Below are positions 34,978-43,775 of a DNA stretch of 64,000 bases, piece after piece. Source of the stretch: Actinomadura luzonensis. GTDB lineage: Bacteria > Actinomycetota > Actinomycetes > Streptosporangiales > Streptosporangiaceae. The position numbers were made by a program, and so were the translations under genes. Position 1 is the first letter of the stretch, and each line of letters starts with the position of its first letter. The notes under the pieces are model-generated. The model did not search any database, had not been told where the DNA came from, and worked only from the letters and a program-made list of their open reading frames with translations. The DNA lies in the NCBI RefSeq assembly GCF_022664455.2, contig NZ_JAKRKC020000001.1, positions 2,547,001-2,611,000 on the forward strand, in the 5' to 3' direction.

Positions 34978-35463
34978 ATGTCCGTCAAGTCTCGAACCGC
35001 GCTCGCCAAGCGGCTGACGGCCGTCGCGGCCGCCGCCGTCGCCACGGGAGCCGTCCTGGCCGGGCCGGCCCGGGCAGCCGGTGAAGACCTGCAGGTCACG
35101 CTCAGGTTATGCACCATTTTCGCGAACAACATCAGCTGCGCCCAGGACTACGTCCTGGACAAGGACCCGGTGCCGGCGGGCTCGCCGTTCCGCCGGAACT
35201 ACTTCCTCATCCACCGGCCGAACAGCGTGGTGCAGAGCAATTTCAACGTCCAGGTCTTCAGGAACGACGCGAACGGTCCGGTGATCGCGCAGACCAAGTC
35301 CGTCCTGCTGATCGACCAGCAGACGGGCAAGACGCTCGCCTCGGCGACCGGGCCGCTGGTCACGCTCGCGCCGAACGTGTCGACCATCAAGAACCTGTCG
35401 GTGTCGGAGCCGAGCAACCCCAGCCAGGCCAACAGCGGCTACCAGATCACCTGGCACAAGTGA
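34978..35463 (+). CDS. Small secreted protein of unknown function
   Basis: 161 residues. A signal peptide with Lys/Arg start and Ala-rich core ends at GPARA|AG (about 33). The mature part has two Cys (about 45 and 54: RLCTIFANNISCAQDYV) and a beta-rich pattern; no family recognised. ATG 34978 with GGAGA 8-9 nt upstream; the longer frame from 34903 lacks signals. It converges with the next gene, stops adjoining without a gap (35463/35464). It may belong to the regulon of the preceding two-component system; this is inference from position. Confidence 0.68.
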   Translation: MSVKSRTALAKRLTAVAAAAVATGAVLAGPARAAGEDLQVTLRLCTIFANNISCAQDYVLDKDPVPAGSPFRRNYFLIHRPNSVVQSNFNVQVFRNDANGPVIAQTKSVLLIDQQTGKTLASATGPLVTLAPNVSTIKNLSVSEPSNPSQANSGYQITWHK

Positions 35464-36180
35464 TCAGGGGCTGCGCAGCGGCTCGAAGATCGCGTGGTGC
35501 GCGGCCACGAGGGCGCGGCGCACCGCCCGGTCCAGCTCGCGCAGCGCGTGCCCCCGGGCGGCCACCTGCCCCGAGGTGATGCCCCGCTCGTCGGCCAGCC
35601 GCAGCACCGCCGCCAGCCGGGCGGCCAGCGCGGAGACGCGGTGGGCGCGGGCGGGGTAGCCGGGGGCCAGCTCGCCGCCCCGGCCGCCCAGCTCGGGACG
35701 GGCCTGGGCGGGGCCGTCGACGGACGACAGCGCCTCGGTGGCGGCGCGCATGGCTCCCGACAGCTCGCGCTCGGCCTCGGCCAGCGACGGCAGGTCGTGC
35801 CGGGCCGGGCCGGACTCGTGCACGTCGAGGCGGACCCCGACGTAGGACGAGCCGCGCCGGTCGGGCGCGGGCACCAGGCCGAGGTTGCGGTCGTCGAGCA
35901 CGGCGATCGCGGCCTGGCCGGCGTCCACCGCCGCCGCGTTGAACGAGGCCGGCCCGGACAGCCCGAGCGGGTCGCCGGGCGCGGGCAGGGCCAGGCGCAG
36001 CTCGCGGAGGCCGCCCGCCCGCAGGTTCGCGAGGTAGGCCCGGAGCGGGACCTCGCCCGCGACGGCGGGCCCGCCGGCGGCTTCCACGTGGTCGGCCGCC
36101 TCGTCGAGGCCCACGTGACCGGCGAGCCACGCGTTGCCCCAGGCGACCAGGGAGGGACAGACAGGCGATTCAGGGCGCAC
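35464..36180 (-). CDS. Conserved actinobacterial hypothetical protein
   Basis: 238 residues, rich in Ala, Leu and Arg, cytoplasmic. Features: GPASFNAAAVDAGQAAIAVL and a segment RRGSSYVGVRLDVHESGPAR in the middle, helical C-terminus. I have the impression that such proteins occur beside ABC ATPases in Streptomyces, but no function is known. GTG 36180 is chosen because TATCGT lies 6 nt upstream on the coding strand and no ribosome binding site is present (leaderless pattern). It is divergent from the ABC ATPase gene, whose promoter shares the 69-bp gap. Confidence 0.65.
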   Translation of the reverse strand: MRPESPVCPSLVAWGNAWLAGHVGLDEAADHVEAAGGPAVAGEVPLRAYLANLRAGGLRELRLALPAPGDPLGLSGPASFNAAAVDAGQAAIAVLDDRNLGLVPAPDRRGSSYVGVRLDVHESGPARHDLPSLAEAERELSGAMRAATEALSSVDGPAQARPELGGRGGELAPGYPARAHRVSALAARLAAVLRLADERGITSGQVAARGHALRELDRAVRRALVAAHHAIFEPLRSP

Positions 36181-36249
36181 CGATCCACGATAAGCGCTCG
36201 CCCTGCAATAGGTTTGTCCCGAGGGTGACTCCTGAAGGAGGTAACGGGG

Positions 36250-37038
36250 ATGGGTGGTCAGGTGCTGCGGCTCCAGGACGTCGCCGTCAGGCGGGACGGA
36301 GCGGCCCTGCTGCGCGGCATCGACTGGACGGTCGGCGAGGACGAGCGGTGGGTCGTCATCGGCGCCAACGGTGCGGGCAAGACCACGTTGCTGCAGGTCG
36401 CGGCCACGTTGTTGTATCCGAGCGAGGGCGTGATCGAGGTGCTGGGCGAGCGGCTGGGGCAGGCCGACGTCTTCGAGCTGCGGCCCCGCATCGGCCTGGC
36501 GAGCGCGGCGCTGGCCGAGCGCATCCCGCCGGAGGAGAAGGTCATCGACCTCGTCCTGACGGCGTCGTACGGGGTGATGGGCCGCTGGACGGAGGAGTAC
36601 GACTCCAACGACGTGACCCGGGCCGTCGAGCTGATCGACATGATGGGCGCGGCTCACCTGATCAGGCGCAGGTTCGGCACGCTGTCGGAGGGCGAGCGCA
36701 AGCGGGTGCAGATCGCCCGCGCCCTCATGCCCGACCCCGAGCTGCTGCTGCTCGACGAGCCGGCCGCCGGGCTCGACCTGGGCGGGCGCGAGGACCTGGT
36801 GCGGCGGCTGTCGGCGCTGGCTGGCGACTACCGCTCGCCGACGCTGGTGCTGGTGACGCACCACGTGGAGGAGGTGCCGATCGGGTTCACCCACGGGCTG
36901 CTGCTGCGGCACGGCTCGGTGGTGGCGCAGGGGCCGCTGGAGCACGTGATGACGGCCGACAACCTGTCGCAGACGTTCGGGGTGCCGCTGACATTGGAGC
37001 GCAGCCCGGAGGGCCGGTGGTATGCCCGGGCGTACTAG
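36250..37038 (+). CDS. Stand-alone ABC transporter ATP-binding protein
   Basis: 262 residues with Walker A GANGAGKTT (about 38-46), signature LSEGERKRV, Walker B LLLLDEPAAG and H-loop VTHHVEE. The closest remembered type is YlmA/ModF-like single ATPases. No permease or binding protein gene is adjacent, so the partner, if any, is elsewhere. Start ATG 36250 with an exceptionally good AAGGAGGT 8 nt upstream (36235-36242); TAGGTT (36209-36214) is a candidate -10. Confidence 0.9.
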   Translation: MGGQVLRLQDVAVRRDGAALLRGIDWTVGEDERWVVIGANGAGKTTLLQVAATLLYPSEGVIEVLGERLGQADVFELRPRIGLASAALAERIPPEEKVIDLVLTASYGVMGRWTEEYDSNDVTRAVELIDMMGAAHLIRRRFGTLSEGERKRVQIARALMPDPELLLLDEPAAGLDLGGREDLVRRLSALAGDYRSPTLVLVTHHVEEVPIGFTHGLLLRHGSVVAQGPLEHVMTADNLSQTFGVPLTLERSPEGRWYARAY

Positions 37039-37128
37039 GCCCGGCCGTGCTTACTTGATCGCCATTTATCGACATAAAAAACGAATTAGGATCTCCGCAG
37101 CCGGTTCCCTCGACTTCGGAGCGTCGCC

Positions 37129-38049
37129 ATGACCGTCGAGCAGCTCGTCGTGGTCCTCGTCGTGGTCCTCGCGGTGATCTTCGGGGTGGTCCGCACCGTC
37201 CGCATCATCCCCCAGGCCACGGCGGCCATCGTCGAGCGGCTCGGGCGCTACCACCGGACGCTGCGGCCCGGCCTCAACCTGGTCGTGCCCTTCATCGACC
37301 GCATCAAGGACATGATCGACCTGCGCGAGCAGGTGGTGTCGTTCCCGCCGCAGCCGGTCATCACCTCCGACAACCTGGTGGTCTCCATCGACACCGTGAT
37401 CTACTTCCAGGTCACGAACCCGAAGGCGGCCACGTACGAGATCGCGAACTTCCTCACCGGCGTCGAGCAGCTCACGGTCACCACGCTCCGCAACGTGGTC
37501 GGCGGCATGGACCTGGAACGCACGCTGACCTCCCGCGAGGACATCAACACCGCCCTTCGCGGCGTCCTCGACGAGGCCACCGGCAAATGGGGCATCCGGG
37601 TCAACCGGGTGGAGCTGAAGGCCATCGACCCGCCCGCCTCCATCCAGGACTCGATGGAGAAACAGATGCGCGCCGACCGCGACAAGCGGGCCGCGGTGCT
37701 GGCCGCCGAGGGTCAGCGGCAGGCGGCGATCCTCCAGGCCGAGGGCGAGAAGCAGGCGTCGGTGCTGCGGGCCCGCGGCGAGGCCGAGGCGGCCGTGCTG
37801 CGCGCGCAGGCCGAGGCCGAGGCCCAGGCCATGCGCGCCAAGGGCCAGGCGGACGCGATCGGCATGGTGTTCCGGGCCATCCACGACGGCAAGCCGGACC
37901 AGCAGCTCCTCGCTTACCAGTACCTCCAGACCCTGCCTGAGATCGCCAAAGGCGAGGCCAATAAAATCTGGATCGTCCCATCGGAGATGGGAAAAGTCCT
38001 GGAGAGCCTTGGCGGCCTGTTCACACCCCCCAAGAGCCCAGACACGTAA
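37129..38049 (+). CDS. SPFH/band-7 membrane protein (QmcA/stomatin-like)
   Basis: 306 residues: an N-terminal membrane helix (LVVVLVVVLAVIFGVVRTV), an SPFH domain (about 25-190, with RPGLNLVVPFIDRI and TVTTLRNVVGGMDL), and an Ala/Glu/Gln-rich coiled coil (about 190-250). Such proteins form membrane microdomain assemblies and often work with NfeD-type partners; none is seen here. ATG 37129 with CGGAG upstream. The stop is 9 bp before the TauE-like gene, so the pair is likely co-transcribed. Confidence 0.92.
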   Translation: MTVEQLVVVLVVVLAVIFGVVRTVRIIPQATAAIVERLGRYHRTLRPGLNLVVPFIDRIKDMIDLREQVVSFPPQPVITSDNLVVSIDTVIYFQVTNPKAATYEIANFLTGVEQLTVTTLRNVVGGMDLERTLTSREDINTALRGVLDEATGKWGIRVNRVELKAIDPPASIQDSMEKQMRADRDKRAAVLAAEGQRQAAILQAEGEKQASVLRARGEAEAAVLRAQAEAEAQAMRAKGQADAIGMVFRAIHDGKPDQQLLAYQYLQTLPEIAKGEANKIWIVPSEMGKVLESLGGLFTPPKSPDT

Positions 38050-38058
38050 GGAGTGCTC

Positions 38059-38814
38059 GTGACGGGGTGGGAACTGGTCGCGGTCTGCGCGGCCGGCGTG
38101 GTGGCCGGAGCCATCAACGCGGTCGTCGGGTCGGGCTCGCTGATCACGTTCCCGACGCTGGTGGCGATGGGCGTCGACCCCGTGACCGCCAACGTCTCCA
38201 ACACGATCGGCCTGGTGCCCGGCTCCTTCACCGGCGCCTACGGCTACCGCGCCGAGCTGAGCGGCCAGCGCGAGCGGCTGCTGCGCCTGGGCCTCGCCTC
38301 GGCGCTCGGCGCGCTGATCGGCGGCGTCCTGCTGCTGTTCCTCGACCCTGACGTGTTCCAGATCGTGGTGGTCGTGCTCATCGCCCTCGCCTGCGTGCTG
38401 GTCGTGGTGCAGCCGCGGCTCAACCGGTGGCTGGCCGACCGGCGCGAGCACGCGAGCCCGCACGGCGGCCTCGCGCTGTGGCTGGGCGTGCTGGCCGCCG
38501 GTGTCTACGGCGGCTACTTCGGCGCGGCCCAGGGCGTGCTGCTGATCGGCCTGCTCGGCAGCTTCCTCGACGAGCACCTGCAACGCGTCAACGCGGCCAA
38601 GAACGTGCTCGCGCTGATCGTCAACGGCGTGGCGGCCGTGCTGTTCGTCCTCGTCGCCGACGTGGACTGGCAGGCCGTGGCCGGCGTGGCCCTGGGCGCG
38701 ATCGCGGGCGGCTTCCTGGGGGCCCGGATGGGCCGGCGGATCCCGGCCCCGGTGCTGCGCGGCGTCATCGTGACCGTGGGAGTCGCGGCGATTATCGTAC
38801 TGGTGTACGGATAG
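38059..38814 (+). CDS. TSUP/TauE-SafE family membrane exporter
   Basis: 251 residues, about eight membrane helices in two similar halves (GAINAVVGSGSLITFPTLVAMG; GVYGGYFGAAQGVLLIGLLG). This family exports sulfite, sulfoacetate or other small anions. The start is GTG 38059 with AAGGAG (38048-38053) 5 nt upstream; a GTG at 38053 overlaps the ribosome binding site and is unlikely. Transcribed with the SPFH gene. Confidence 0.9.
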   Translation: MTGWELVAVCAAGVVAGAINAVVGSGSLITFPTLVAMGVDPVTANVSNTIGLVPGSFTGAYGYRAELSGQRERLLRLGLASALGALIGGVLLLFLDPDVFQIVVVVLIALACVLVVVQPRLNRWLADRREHASPHGGLALWLGVLAAGVYGGYFGAAQGVLLIGLLGSFLDEHLQRVNAAKNVLALIVNGVAAVLFVLVADVDWQAVAGVALGAIAGGFLGARMGRRIPAPVLRGVIVTVGVAAIIVLVYG

Positions 38815-38837
38815 CGTGAAACGGGTATGACCCGGAC

Positions 38838-39080
38838 ATGAAGGGTGACCGGGTGGAGATCGTCATCGACGCGGGGGGCTCGCCCCGCACGTACGAGATC
38901 GCCGCCACCCGCGCGGGCCGGCGGGTGGAGATCGCCACGCGCCGGGGGCTCGTCGAGGTGAGCGAGGTCACCCGCGGCGGCACCCCCGTGCGCACGGCGA
39001 GGTTCATGTCCAGCCGGGTCCTCGCCCTGGTCGAGCATCCCGCCGCCGAGCCCGCCGACGGTTCCGGCGGAGCTAGCTGA
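38838..39080 (+). CDS. Small hypothetical protein
   Basis: 80 residues, no membrane segment or signal peptide; alternating charged and beta-forming residues (DRVEIVIDAGGSPRTYEIAA, RRVEIATRRGLVEVSEVTR) suggest a small beta-barrel. ATG 38838 has TATGAC 6 nt upstream and no ribosome binding site, the leaderless pattern of neighbours. It ends 8 bp inside the converging NmrA-like gene. Family not recognised. Confidence 0.55.
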   Translation: MKGDRVEIVIDAGGSPRTYEIAATRAGRRVEIATRRGLVEVSEVTRGGTPVRTARFMSSRVLALVEHPAAEPADGSGGAS

Positions 39081-39891
39081 AGTCCGCCGCGTGGTCCTCG
39101 GCCCACTGCCGGAAGGTCAGCGCGGGCCGGCCGAGCAGCCGCCGCACGGTGTCGGTGACGACCTCGGGGGCGCTCACGAAGCTCTCCCAGGTGCGCAGCG
39201 CGCTCTCCACGAACGCGGGCGCGCCCCACACCGCCGTGAGCTGCTCGCGGGCCTCCTCCGGCGGCTGCTCCTCCCAGCGCACCTCGCGCCCGATCGCCTC
39301 GCCGATCACCCGCACCTGCTCGGCCTGCGTCAGCCGGTCCGGGCCGGTCAGCACGTATGCCGCCCCGTTGTGCCCCGCCGAGGTCAGCACGTGCGCCGCC
39401 ACCGCCGCGATGTCCCTCTCGTGGATCAGCGAGCGCGCCGCCCGCCCGAACGGCCAGCGCACCACGCCCCGCCGCACCTGGTCCGCCCAGAGGAGGGTGT
39501 TGACGGCGAAGCCGGCGGGCCGCAGGAACGTCCAGCCGAGGCCCGAGTGCCGGACCAGCCGCTCCAGCTCGTGGTAGTGGCTCTCCGGGGCGTCGGCCCC
39601 GGTGGCCGACAGGAGCACCACGCGCCGGGCGTGCTTGGCGATGGCGGTGACCACCTGGTCGGCGCCGTCCGCGGTGAAGGCGGGCCAGAGCAGGAAGACG
39701 CTCTCGACGTCCCGCAGCGCCGGTTCGAGGGTCTCGGGCGCGGTCAGGTCGCCCCGCACGGTCTCCACCGGCAGTGCCGCCCGCCCGGGGTCACGGGCGA
39801 GCGCCCGCACGTCCAGCCCGCCCTCGCCGAGCTGGGAGACCAACTGCCTGCCGACATTCCCGGTCGCGCCGGTCACCAGAATCTTGCTCAT
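39073..39891 (-). CDS. NmrA-like NAD(P)H-binding oxidoreductase
   Basis: 272 residues, an atypical SDR/NmrA fold: GATGNVGRQL (about 7-16) binds the dinucleotide, LLSATGADAPESHYHELERL is the central segment typical of NAD(P)H:quinone-reductase-like and isoflavone-reductase-like members. Likely role: redox stress or detoxification. ATG 39891 has TACGGT 6 nt upstream and no ribosome binding site. The promoter has the MerR-family layout (see the separate entry), so the gene is probably induced by a MerR-type regulator located outside this window. Confidence 0.88.
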   Translation of the reverse strand: MSKILVTGATGNVGRQLVSQLGEGGLDVRALARDPGRAALPVETVRGDLTAPETLEPALRDVESVFLLWPAFTADGADQVVTAIAKHARRVVLLSATGADAPESHYHELERLVRHSGLGWTFLRPAGFAVNTLLWADQVRRGVVRWPFGRAARSLIHERDIAAVAAHVLTSAGHNGAAYVLTGPDRLTQAEQVRVIGEAIGREVRWEEQPPEEAREQLTAVWGAPAFVESALRTWESFVSAPEVVTDTVRRLLGRPALTFRQWAEDHAADFS

Positions 39892-39897
39892 GACACG

Positions 39898-39928
39898 ACC
39901 GTAGAACCTCAAGCAAGGTTCAGGTCAA
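39898..39928 (-). promoter_or_regulatory. MerR-type promoter with dyad in a 19-bp spacer
   Basis: On the minus strand: -35 TTGACC (complement of 39923-39928), a 19-bp spacer holding GAACCT-N6-AGGTTC (39904-39921), then -10 TACGGT (39898-39903), 6 nt before ATG 39891. An over-long 19-bp spacer filled by a dyad is the hallmark of MerR/SoxR-activated promoters. It overlaps the stop codon of the upstream Rieske gene. Confidence 0.72.
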
Positions 39929-40828
39929 CGGTCGCACCTGGATCGTGCCGTCACGCCTGACGCGCGTCTCGAACGTGGGCGCGGGCGCGGTCGCCGGCCC
40001 GTGCCGCACCGAGCCGTCGTTCAGCCGGAACGTGCTGCCGTGCCACGGGCACACCACGCACGCCTCGCCGTTCTCCATGACCAGCCGGCCCTGGTGCAGC
40101 GGGCCCGCGAGGTGCGGGCAGAGGTCGGCGAGCACGGTGACGGCCTCGCCCTGCCGCAGCACGAAGAGCTGGATGTAGCCGAGCCGCCGGGCGACGGGCC
40201 GGCCGTCCGGCAGGTCCTTGATCGGGCACAGGTCGTGCCAGCCCAGCGGCACCAGGTGGGTGACCTGCGGCGCGTGGTTGGCGCCCGCGGCCTGGCGGTA
40301 GGCCAGGTGGCCGCCCAGGTACGCCCCCAGCATGCCGACGCCGAGCCCGGCGAAGGAGAGCATGCGGCCGGTCCGCTCGCGTCCGCGCAGGCGGACCAGC
40401 AGCGAGGCGGAGAACAGCCCCAGGGCGGTCAGATTGCCGGCCATGTGGACGAAACCCACCCGCTGCTGCTCGCGGTGCAGCGACGACCAGTCGGTCAGCC
40501 CGGCCGCCGCCGTGGGCAGCGAGCCGGCGATGCCGGTGGCCAGCAGCAGCCGGGCCGCGCGCGGGTCGGCGCCGGCCGCGTCCAGCACGGCGGCGGACAC
40601 CCAGCAGCCCAGCGTGACCGAGGCCAGCGGCGGGTGCAGCGGCTCGCCGATCGGCACGCCGTGCAACAGGTCGCGCAGCCAGCCGGGCTTCACCCGCTCG
40701 CGGACGGTCTTGGCCAGCCCCCTGATCGGCGCGTCCATGGCCTTCGACTTCTCCAGCCGATCGGCCAGAGCGACCGGACCGGCGAATCCCTTCAATTGCC
40801 GACGCTTCGCTCGTACTGTCTCTTTCAC
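39920..40828 (-). CDS. DUF2231 membrane domain fused to Rieske [2Fe-2S] domain
   Basis: 302 residues. The N-terminal 55 residues are basic; DUF2231 with about four membrane helices follows (about 60-185), then a cytoplasmic Rieske domain with CPHLAGPLHQG and CVVCPWHGSTF supplying the Cys-x-His and Cys-x2-His cluster ligands. It probably passes electrons at the membrane; partner unknown, though a molybdopterin oxidoreductase lies two genes upstream. GTG 40828 with AGGGGA 6 nt upstream. Its stop overlaps the MerR-type promoter of the next gene. Confidence 0.9.
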   Translation of the reverse strand: MKETVRAKRRQLKGFAGPVALADRLEKSKAMDAPIRGLAKTVRERVKPGWLRDLLHGVPIGEPLHPPLASVTLGCWVSAAVLDAAGADPRAARLLLATGIAGSLPTAAAGLTDWSSLHREQQRVGFVHMAGNLTALGLFSASLLVRLRGRERTGRMLSFAGLGVGMLGAYLGGHLAYRQAAGANHAPQVTHLVPLGWHDLCPIKDLPDGRPVARRLGYIQLFVLRQGEAVTVLADLCPHLAGPLHQGRLVMENGEACVVCPWHGSTFRLNDGSVRHGPATAPAPTFETRVRRDGTIQVRPLT

Positions 40829-40858
40829 GACAAGTCCCCTACCCCGGGCATACGGGGA

Positions 40859-41461
40859 TCACTCGGCGAGGTGTCCCCTGGCCACCGAGAGTTCGACCAG
40901 TTCCAGGGCGTACCTGCCGAGCGTGGGCGAGCCCTCCTCGATGATGCGCACCTTCTCGCGCACCTGCGCGGCCCGCACCTTGAACAGCGGCCAGGTGCCG
41001 CCCTCGGTGTGATGGTTGGCCAGGATCGGGGCGAAGCGGTCGAGCGCCTTGGCGAACTTCGCCTCCGGCGTCTTGCGCTCCTCGAACTCGTCCCAGAGCG
41101 CCCGCAGCTCCATGCCCTGCTCGGCGGGCAGCAGGCCGAAGATGCGGTCGGCGGCGGCCCGCTCGGCGCCGGCCTGCGCGGCGACCTCGACCGGGTCGTA
41201 GATGAACGTGTCACCGGCGTCGATCTCCACCAGGTCGTGCACCAGCAGCATGGCCGCCACCCGCTGGAGGTCGGTCCCCGGCGGGGCATGCTCGCCGAGG
41301 ACCATCGCCAACGTGCCCACGTACCAGGAGTGCTCGGCGGTGTTCTCCCGGCGCGAGCCGTCGATGAGATGGTTGCGGCGGATGATCCGCTTCAACTTGT
41401 CGATCTCGATGGCGAAGGCGATCTGGGCGTTCAGGCGGTCCTCTTCTGGCGCGATAGTCAC
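40859..41461 (-). CDS. HD-domain hydrolase (YfbR-like)
   Basis: 200 residues. Metal ligands of an HD phosphohydrolase: His in NTAEHSWYVG, His-Asp in MLLVHDLVEID, and the final Asp in AKALDRFAPI. YfbR-type enzymes are 5'-deoxynucleotidases; the exact substrate is inferred. GTG 41461 is preferred over GTG 41470 because TAGGGT (complement of 41469-41474) stands 7 nt upstream and overlaps the longer candidate start. The -10 begins with the TAG stop codon of the molybdopterin gene. Confidence 0.87.
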   Translation of the reverse strand: MTIAPEEDRLNAQIAFAIEIDKLKRIIRRNHLIDGSRRENTAEHSWYVGTLAMVLGEHAPPGTDLQRVAAMLLVHDLVEIDAGDTFIYDPVEVAAQAGAERAAADRIFGLLPAEQGMELRALWDEFEERKTPEAKFAKALDRFAPILANHHTEGGTWPLFKVRAAQVREKVRIIEEGSPTLGRYALELVELSVARGHLAE

Positions 41462-41468
41462 GCGCAGC

Positions 41469-41474
41469 ACCCTA
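41469..41474 (-). promoter_or_regulatory. -10 element overlapping an upstream stop codon
   Basis: TAGGGT on the minus strand (complement of 41469-41474) starts with the TAG stop of the molybdopterin oxidoreductase gene and lies 7 nt before GTG 41461 of the HD gene, fitting a leaderless transcript. Confidence 0.5.
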
Positions 41475-43652
41475 ATGTGCGCTGATCACCCCGGTTGGTG
41501 AAATCGTGACCGGAACTCCGTTGAACACCGCGTTGCCGCTGGGCGCATCGACGGCGTCGTCGTCGGTGAGATCGTTCACGCTGACGCCCGCGTGCTCGGC
41601 CGCGACGCGCTGCGCGCTGCCCGCGTGACCCCACCCGTGGGGCAGGCTGACCACGCCCGGCATGATCGTGTCCGTGGGCTCCAGCGCCACCGTGAGCCGC
41701 CCCTTCGCCGAGCGCACCTCCGCCTCGCCGGCCAGGCCCAGCCGGGCCACGTCGGCCGGGTTGATCTGCAGCGTGCAGGCGTTGCTGCCGCCGACCAGCG
41801 GGCCGACGTTGTGCAGCCAGCTGTTGTTGGAGCGCAGGTGCCGGCGGCCGATGAGGACCATCTCCGGCGGCTCCTCCTCCAGCTTCGCGCGCAGCCGCTC
41901 GACGTCGTCGAGCAGCCGCGGCGGGGCCAGCTCGATCCGCCCCGAGGGGGTCCTCAGCACCTCGCCGAGCCGCGGCTCCAGCGGGCCGAGGTCGAGGCCG
42001 TGCGGATGGTCGAGCAGCTTGCGCAGCGACAGGTCGCCCTTGCCGGCCCACTCGCCGTACGGGCCGAGCCGCAGCATCAGGTCGAGCCGCCGCTCGCCGC
42101 CGGTCTCGCCCTCCAGCGCGGCGCGCAGCTCGGCCACGTCCCGGCCCTCGACGCCGGAGCCGGGCGTCTCGGTGGCCTTGCGCAGCGTCTCGTCGATGAC
42201 GAACGCGTCCAGGTCGCCCTCCAGGCCGCTGGCGATCATGGCCAGCCTGGCCAGGATCTGGGCCTCCGAGGGCTGCCCGTCCAGCGGCAGCAGCGGGGGC
42301 GAGTAGCGGGCGTAGTTGCGCACCGCGAAGCCGAGCAGCGCGAAGTCGTAGTGGCCGGACTGCAGCACGCGCGGCGGCGGCAGGATGACGTTCGCGTGCC
42401 GGGTGGTCTCGTTCAGGTACGGGTCCACGCTCACCATGAAGTCGAGGCGTTCGAAGGCCGCGTCCAGCCGGGCCCCGTGGGGCGCCGACAGCACCGGGTT
42501 GCCCGCGATCGTGAGCAGGAAGCGCACCTGGCCCTCGCCGGGCGTCTCGATCTCGTCGGCGAGCGTGGCCACCGGCAGCTCGCCGTTGGCCTCCGGCAGG
42601 CCGCGCACCCGGCTCTTCCACCGGCCCAGCGCGTACGGCCGCCGCCGCGCCGCGAACTCCGTGGCGGGCTTGGGGAACATCGCCCCGCCCGGCCGGTCGA
42701 GGTTGCCGGTGAGCACGTTGAGCACGTCCACCAGCCATTGGGCCAGCGTGCCGAACTCGGCCGTGCAGGTGCCCATCCTGGCGTACACGGCGGCCGTGCG
42801 CGCCGCGGCCAGCTCCCGCGCCAGCCGCCTGATCACCTCGGCGGGCACGCCGGTGCGCCGCGCCACCGCCTCCGGCGGGAAGTGCTTGGCCGCCTCCCGC
42901 AGCTCCTCCAGGCCGTTGAGCGCCTGCGCCGGCCGCGCCAGGTCCTCGGCGAGCAGAGTGTGGACCATGCCGAACAGCAGGTACGCGTCCGTTCCCGGCC
43001 GGACGAAGACGTGCTCGTCGGCCAGCGCGGCGGTGCGCGTGCGGCGCGGGTCCACCACGACCAGCCGCCCGCCGCGCCCGCGCAGCGCCTTGAGCCGCCC
43101 GGGGAAGTCGGGCGCGGTGCACAACGAGCCGTTGGACTCCAGCGGGTTGGCCCCAAGCATCAGCAGGTGATCGGTGCGGTCGAGGTCGGGGACCGGGATG
43201 GCCAGCGGGTGGCCGAACATCAGGCCGCTCGCCACGTGCTTCGGCATCTGGTCGGCGGTGGCGGCGGTGAAGACGTTGCGGGTGCCGAGCGCCTTGATCA
43301 GCGGACCGGCGTACAGCGCGCCCGCCATGGTGTGCGCGTTCGGGTTGCCCAGGTAGACGGCGACGGAGCTGCGGTCGGCCACGCGGTCGAGGCCCGCCTT
43401 GACGGCCGCGAACGCCTCGTCCCAGCCGGCCTCGCGCCACAGCTCGCCCTCGCGGATGATGGGCTTGCGCAGCCGGTCGGGGTCCTCGTCGAGGCGGCCC
43501 AGACTGGCCCCCTTGGGGCAGATGAAGCCCTTGCTGAACGGATCGTCCTTGTCGCCGCGGACGCTGGTCACGTGCCCGCCCTCGTCGAGGGTGAGCGTCA
43601 GGCCGCAGACGGCCTCGCACAGGGGACAAGTCCGGTGGACGGTCGACGTCAT
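41472..43652 (-). CDS. Molybdopterin-dependent oxidoreductase (formate dehydrogenase/BisC-like)
   Basis: 726 residues, a molybdopterin oxidoreductase of the DMSO-reductase superfamily: [4Fe-4S] ligands CPLCEAVC and GFICPKG, NPNAHTMAGAL, the MGD-binding GANPLESNG and VDPRRTRTAALAD, and a C-terminal dinucleotide-binding domain (LIGRRHLRSNNSWLHN, LPHGWGH). The residue at the Mo position lies in the NGSLC stretch (Ser or Cys), so the substrate cannot be named. No twin-arginine signal, hence cytoplasmic. ATG 43652 with AGGAG 5 nt upstream; the GTG one codon earlier is too close to it. Confidence 0.9.
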   Translation of the reverse strand: MTSTVHRTCPLCEAVCGLTLTLDEGGHVTSVRGDKDDPFSKGFICPKGASLGRLDEDPDRLRKPIIREGELWREAGWDEAFAAVKAGLDRVADRSSVAVYLGNPNAHTMAGALYAGPLIKALGTRNVFTAATADQMPKHVASGLMFGHPLAIPVPDLDRTDHLLMLGANPLESNGSLCTAPDFPGRLKALRGRGGRLVVVDPRRTRTAALADEHVFVRPGTDAYLLFGMVHTLLAEDLARPAQALNGLEELREAAKHFPPEAVARRTGVPAEVIRRLARELAAARTAAVYARMGTCTAEFGTLAQWLVDVLNVLTGNLDRPGGAMFPKPATEFAARRRPYALGRWKSRVRGLPEANGELPVATLADEIETPGEGQVRFLLTIAGNPVLSAPHGARLDAAFERLDFMVSVDPYLNETTRHANVILPPPRVLQSGHYDFALLGFAVRNYARYSPPLLPLDGQPSEAQILARLAMIASGLEGDLDAFVIDETLRKATETPGSGVEGRDVAELRAALEGETGGERRLDLMLRLGPYGEWAGKGDLSLRKLLDHPHGLDLGPLEPRLGEVLRTPSGRIELAPPRLLDDVERLRAKLEEEPPEMVLIGRRHLRSNNSWLHNVGPLVGGSNACTLQINPADVARLGLAGEAEVRSAKGRLTVALEPTDTIMPGVVSLPHGWGHAGSAQRVAAEHAGVSVNDLTDDDAVDAPSGNAVFNGVPVTISPTGVISAH

Positions 43653-43708
43653 CACGACTCCTGAGTTCGCCAGATGAACTCATCTTGGCCCGAGCCGCGC
43701 GCATGGGG

Positions 43709-43740
43709 AAGCCCCGGAGCCCCCGCGGTCTCCGGGGCTT
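43709..43740 (-). terminator. Terminator of the transfer-like gene pair
   Basis: AAGCCCCGGAG (43709-43719) and CTCCGGGGCTT (43730-43740) form a perfect 11-bp stem with a 10-nt loop, 36 bp behind the stop of the minus-strand gene at 43776. Confidence 0.65.
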
Positions 43741-43775
43741 ACCCCCTGGGGAAGGCCCCATTTATCCCCAGGCTT

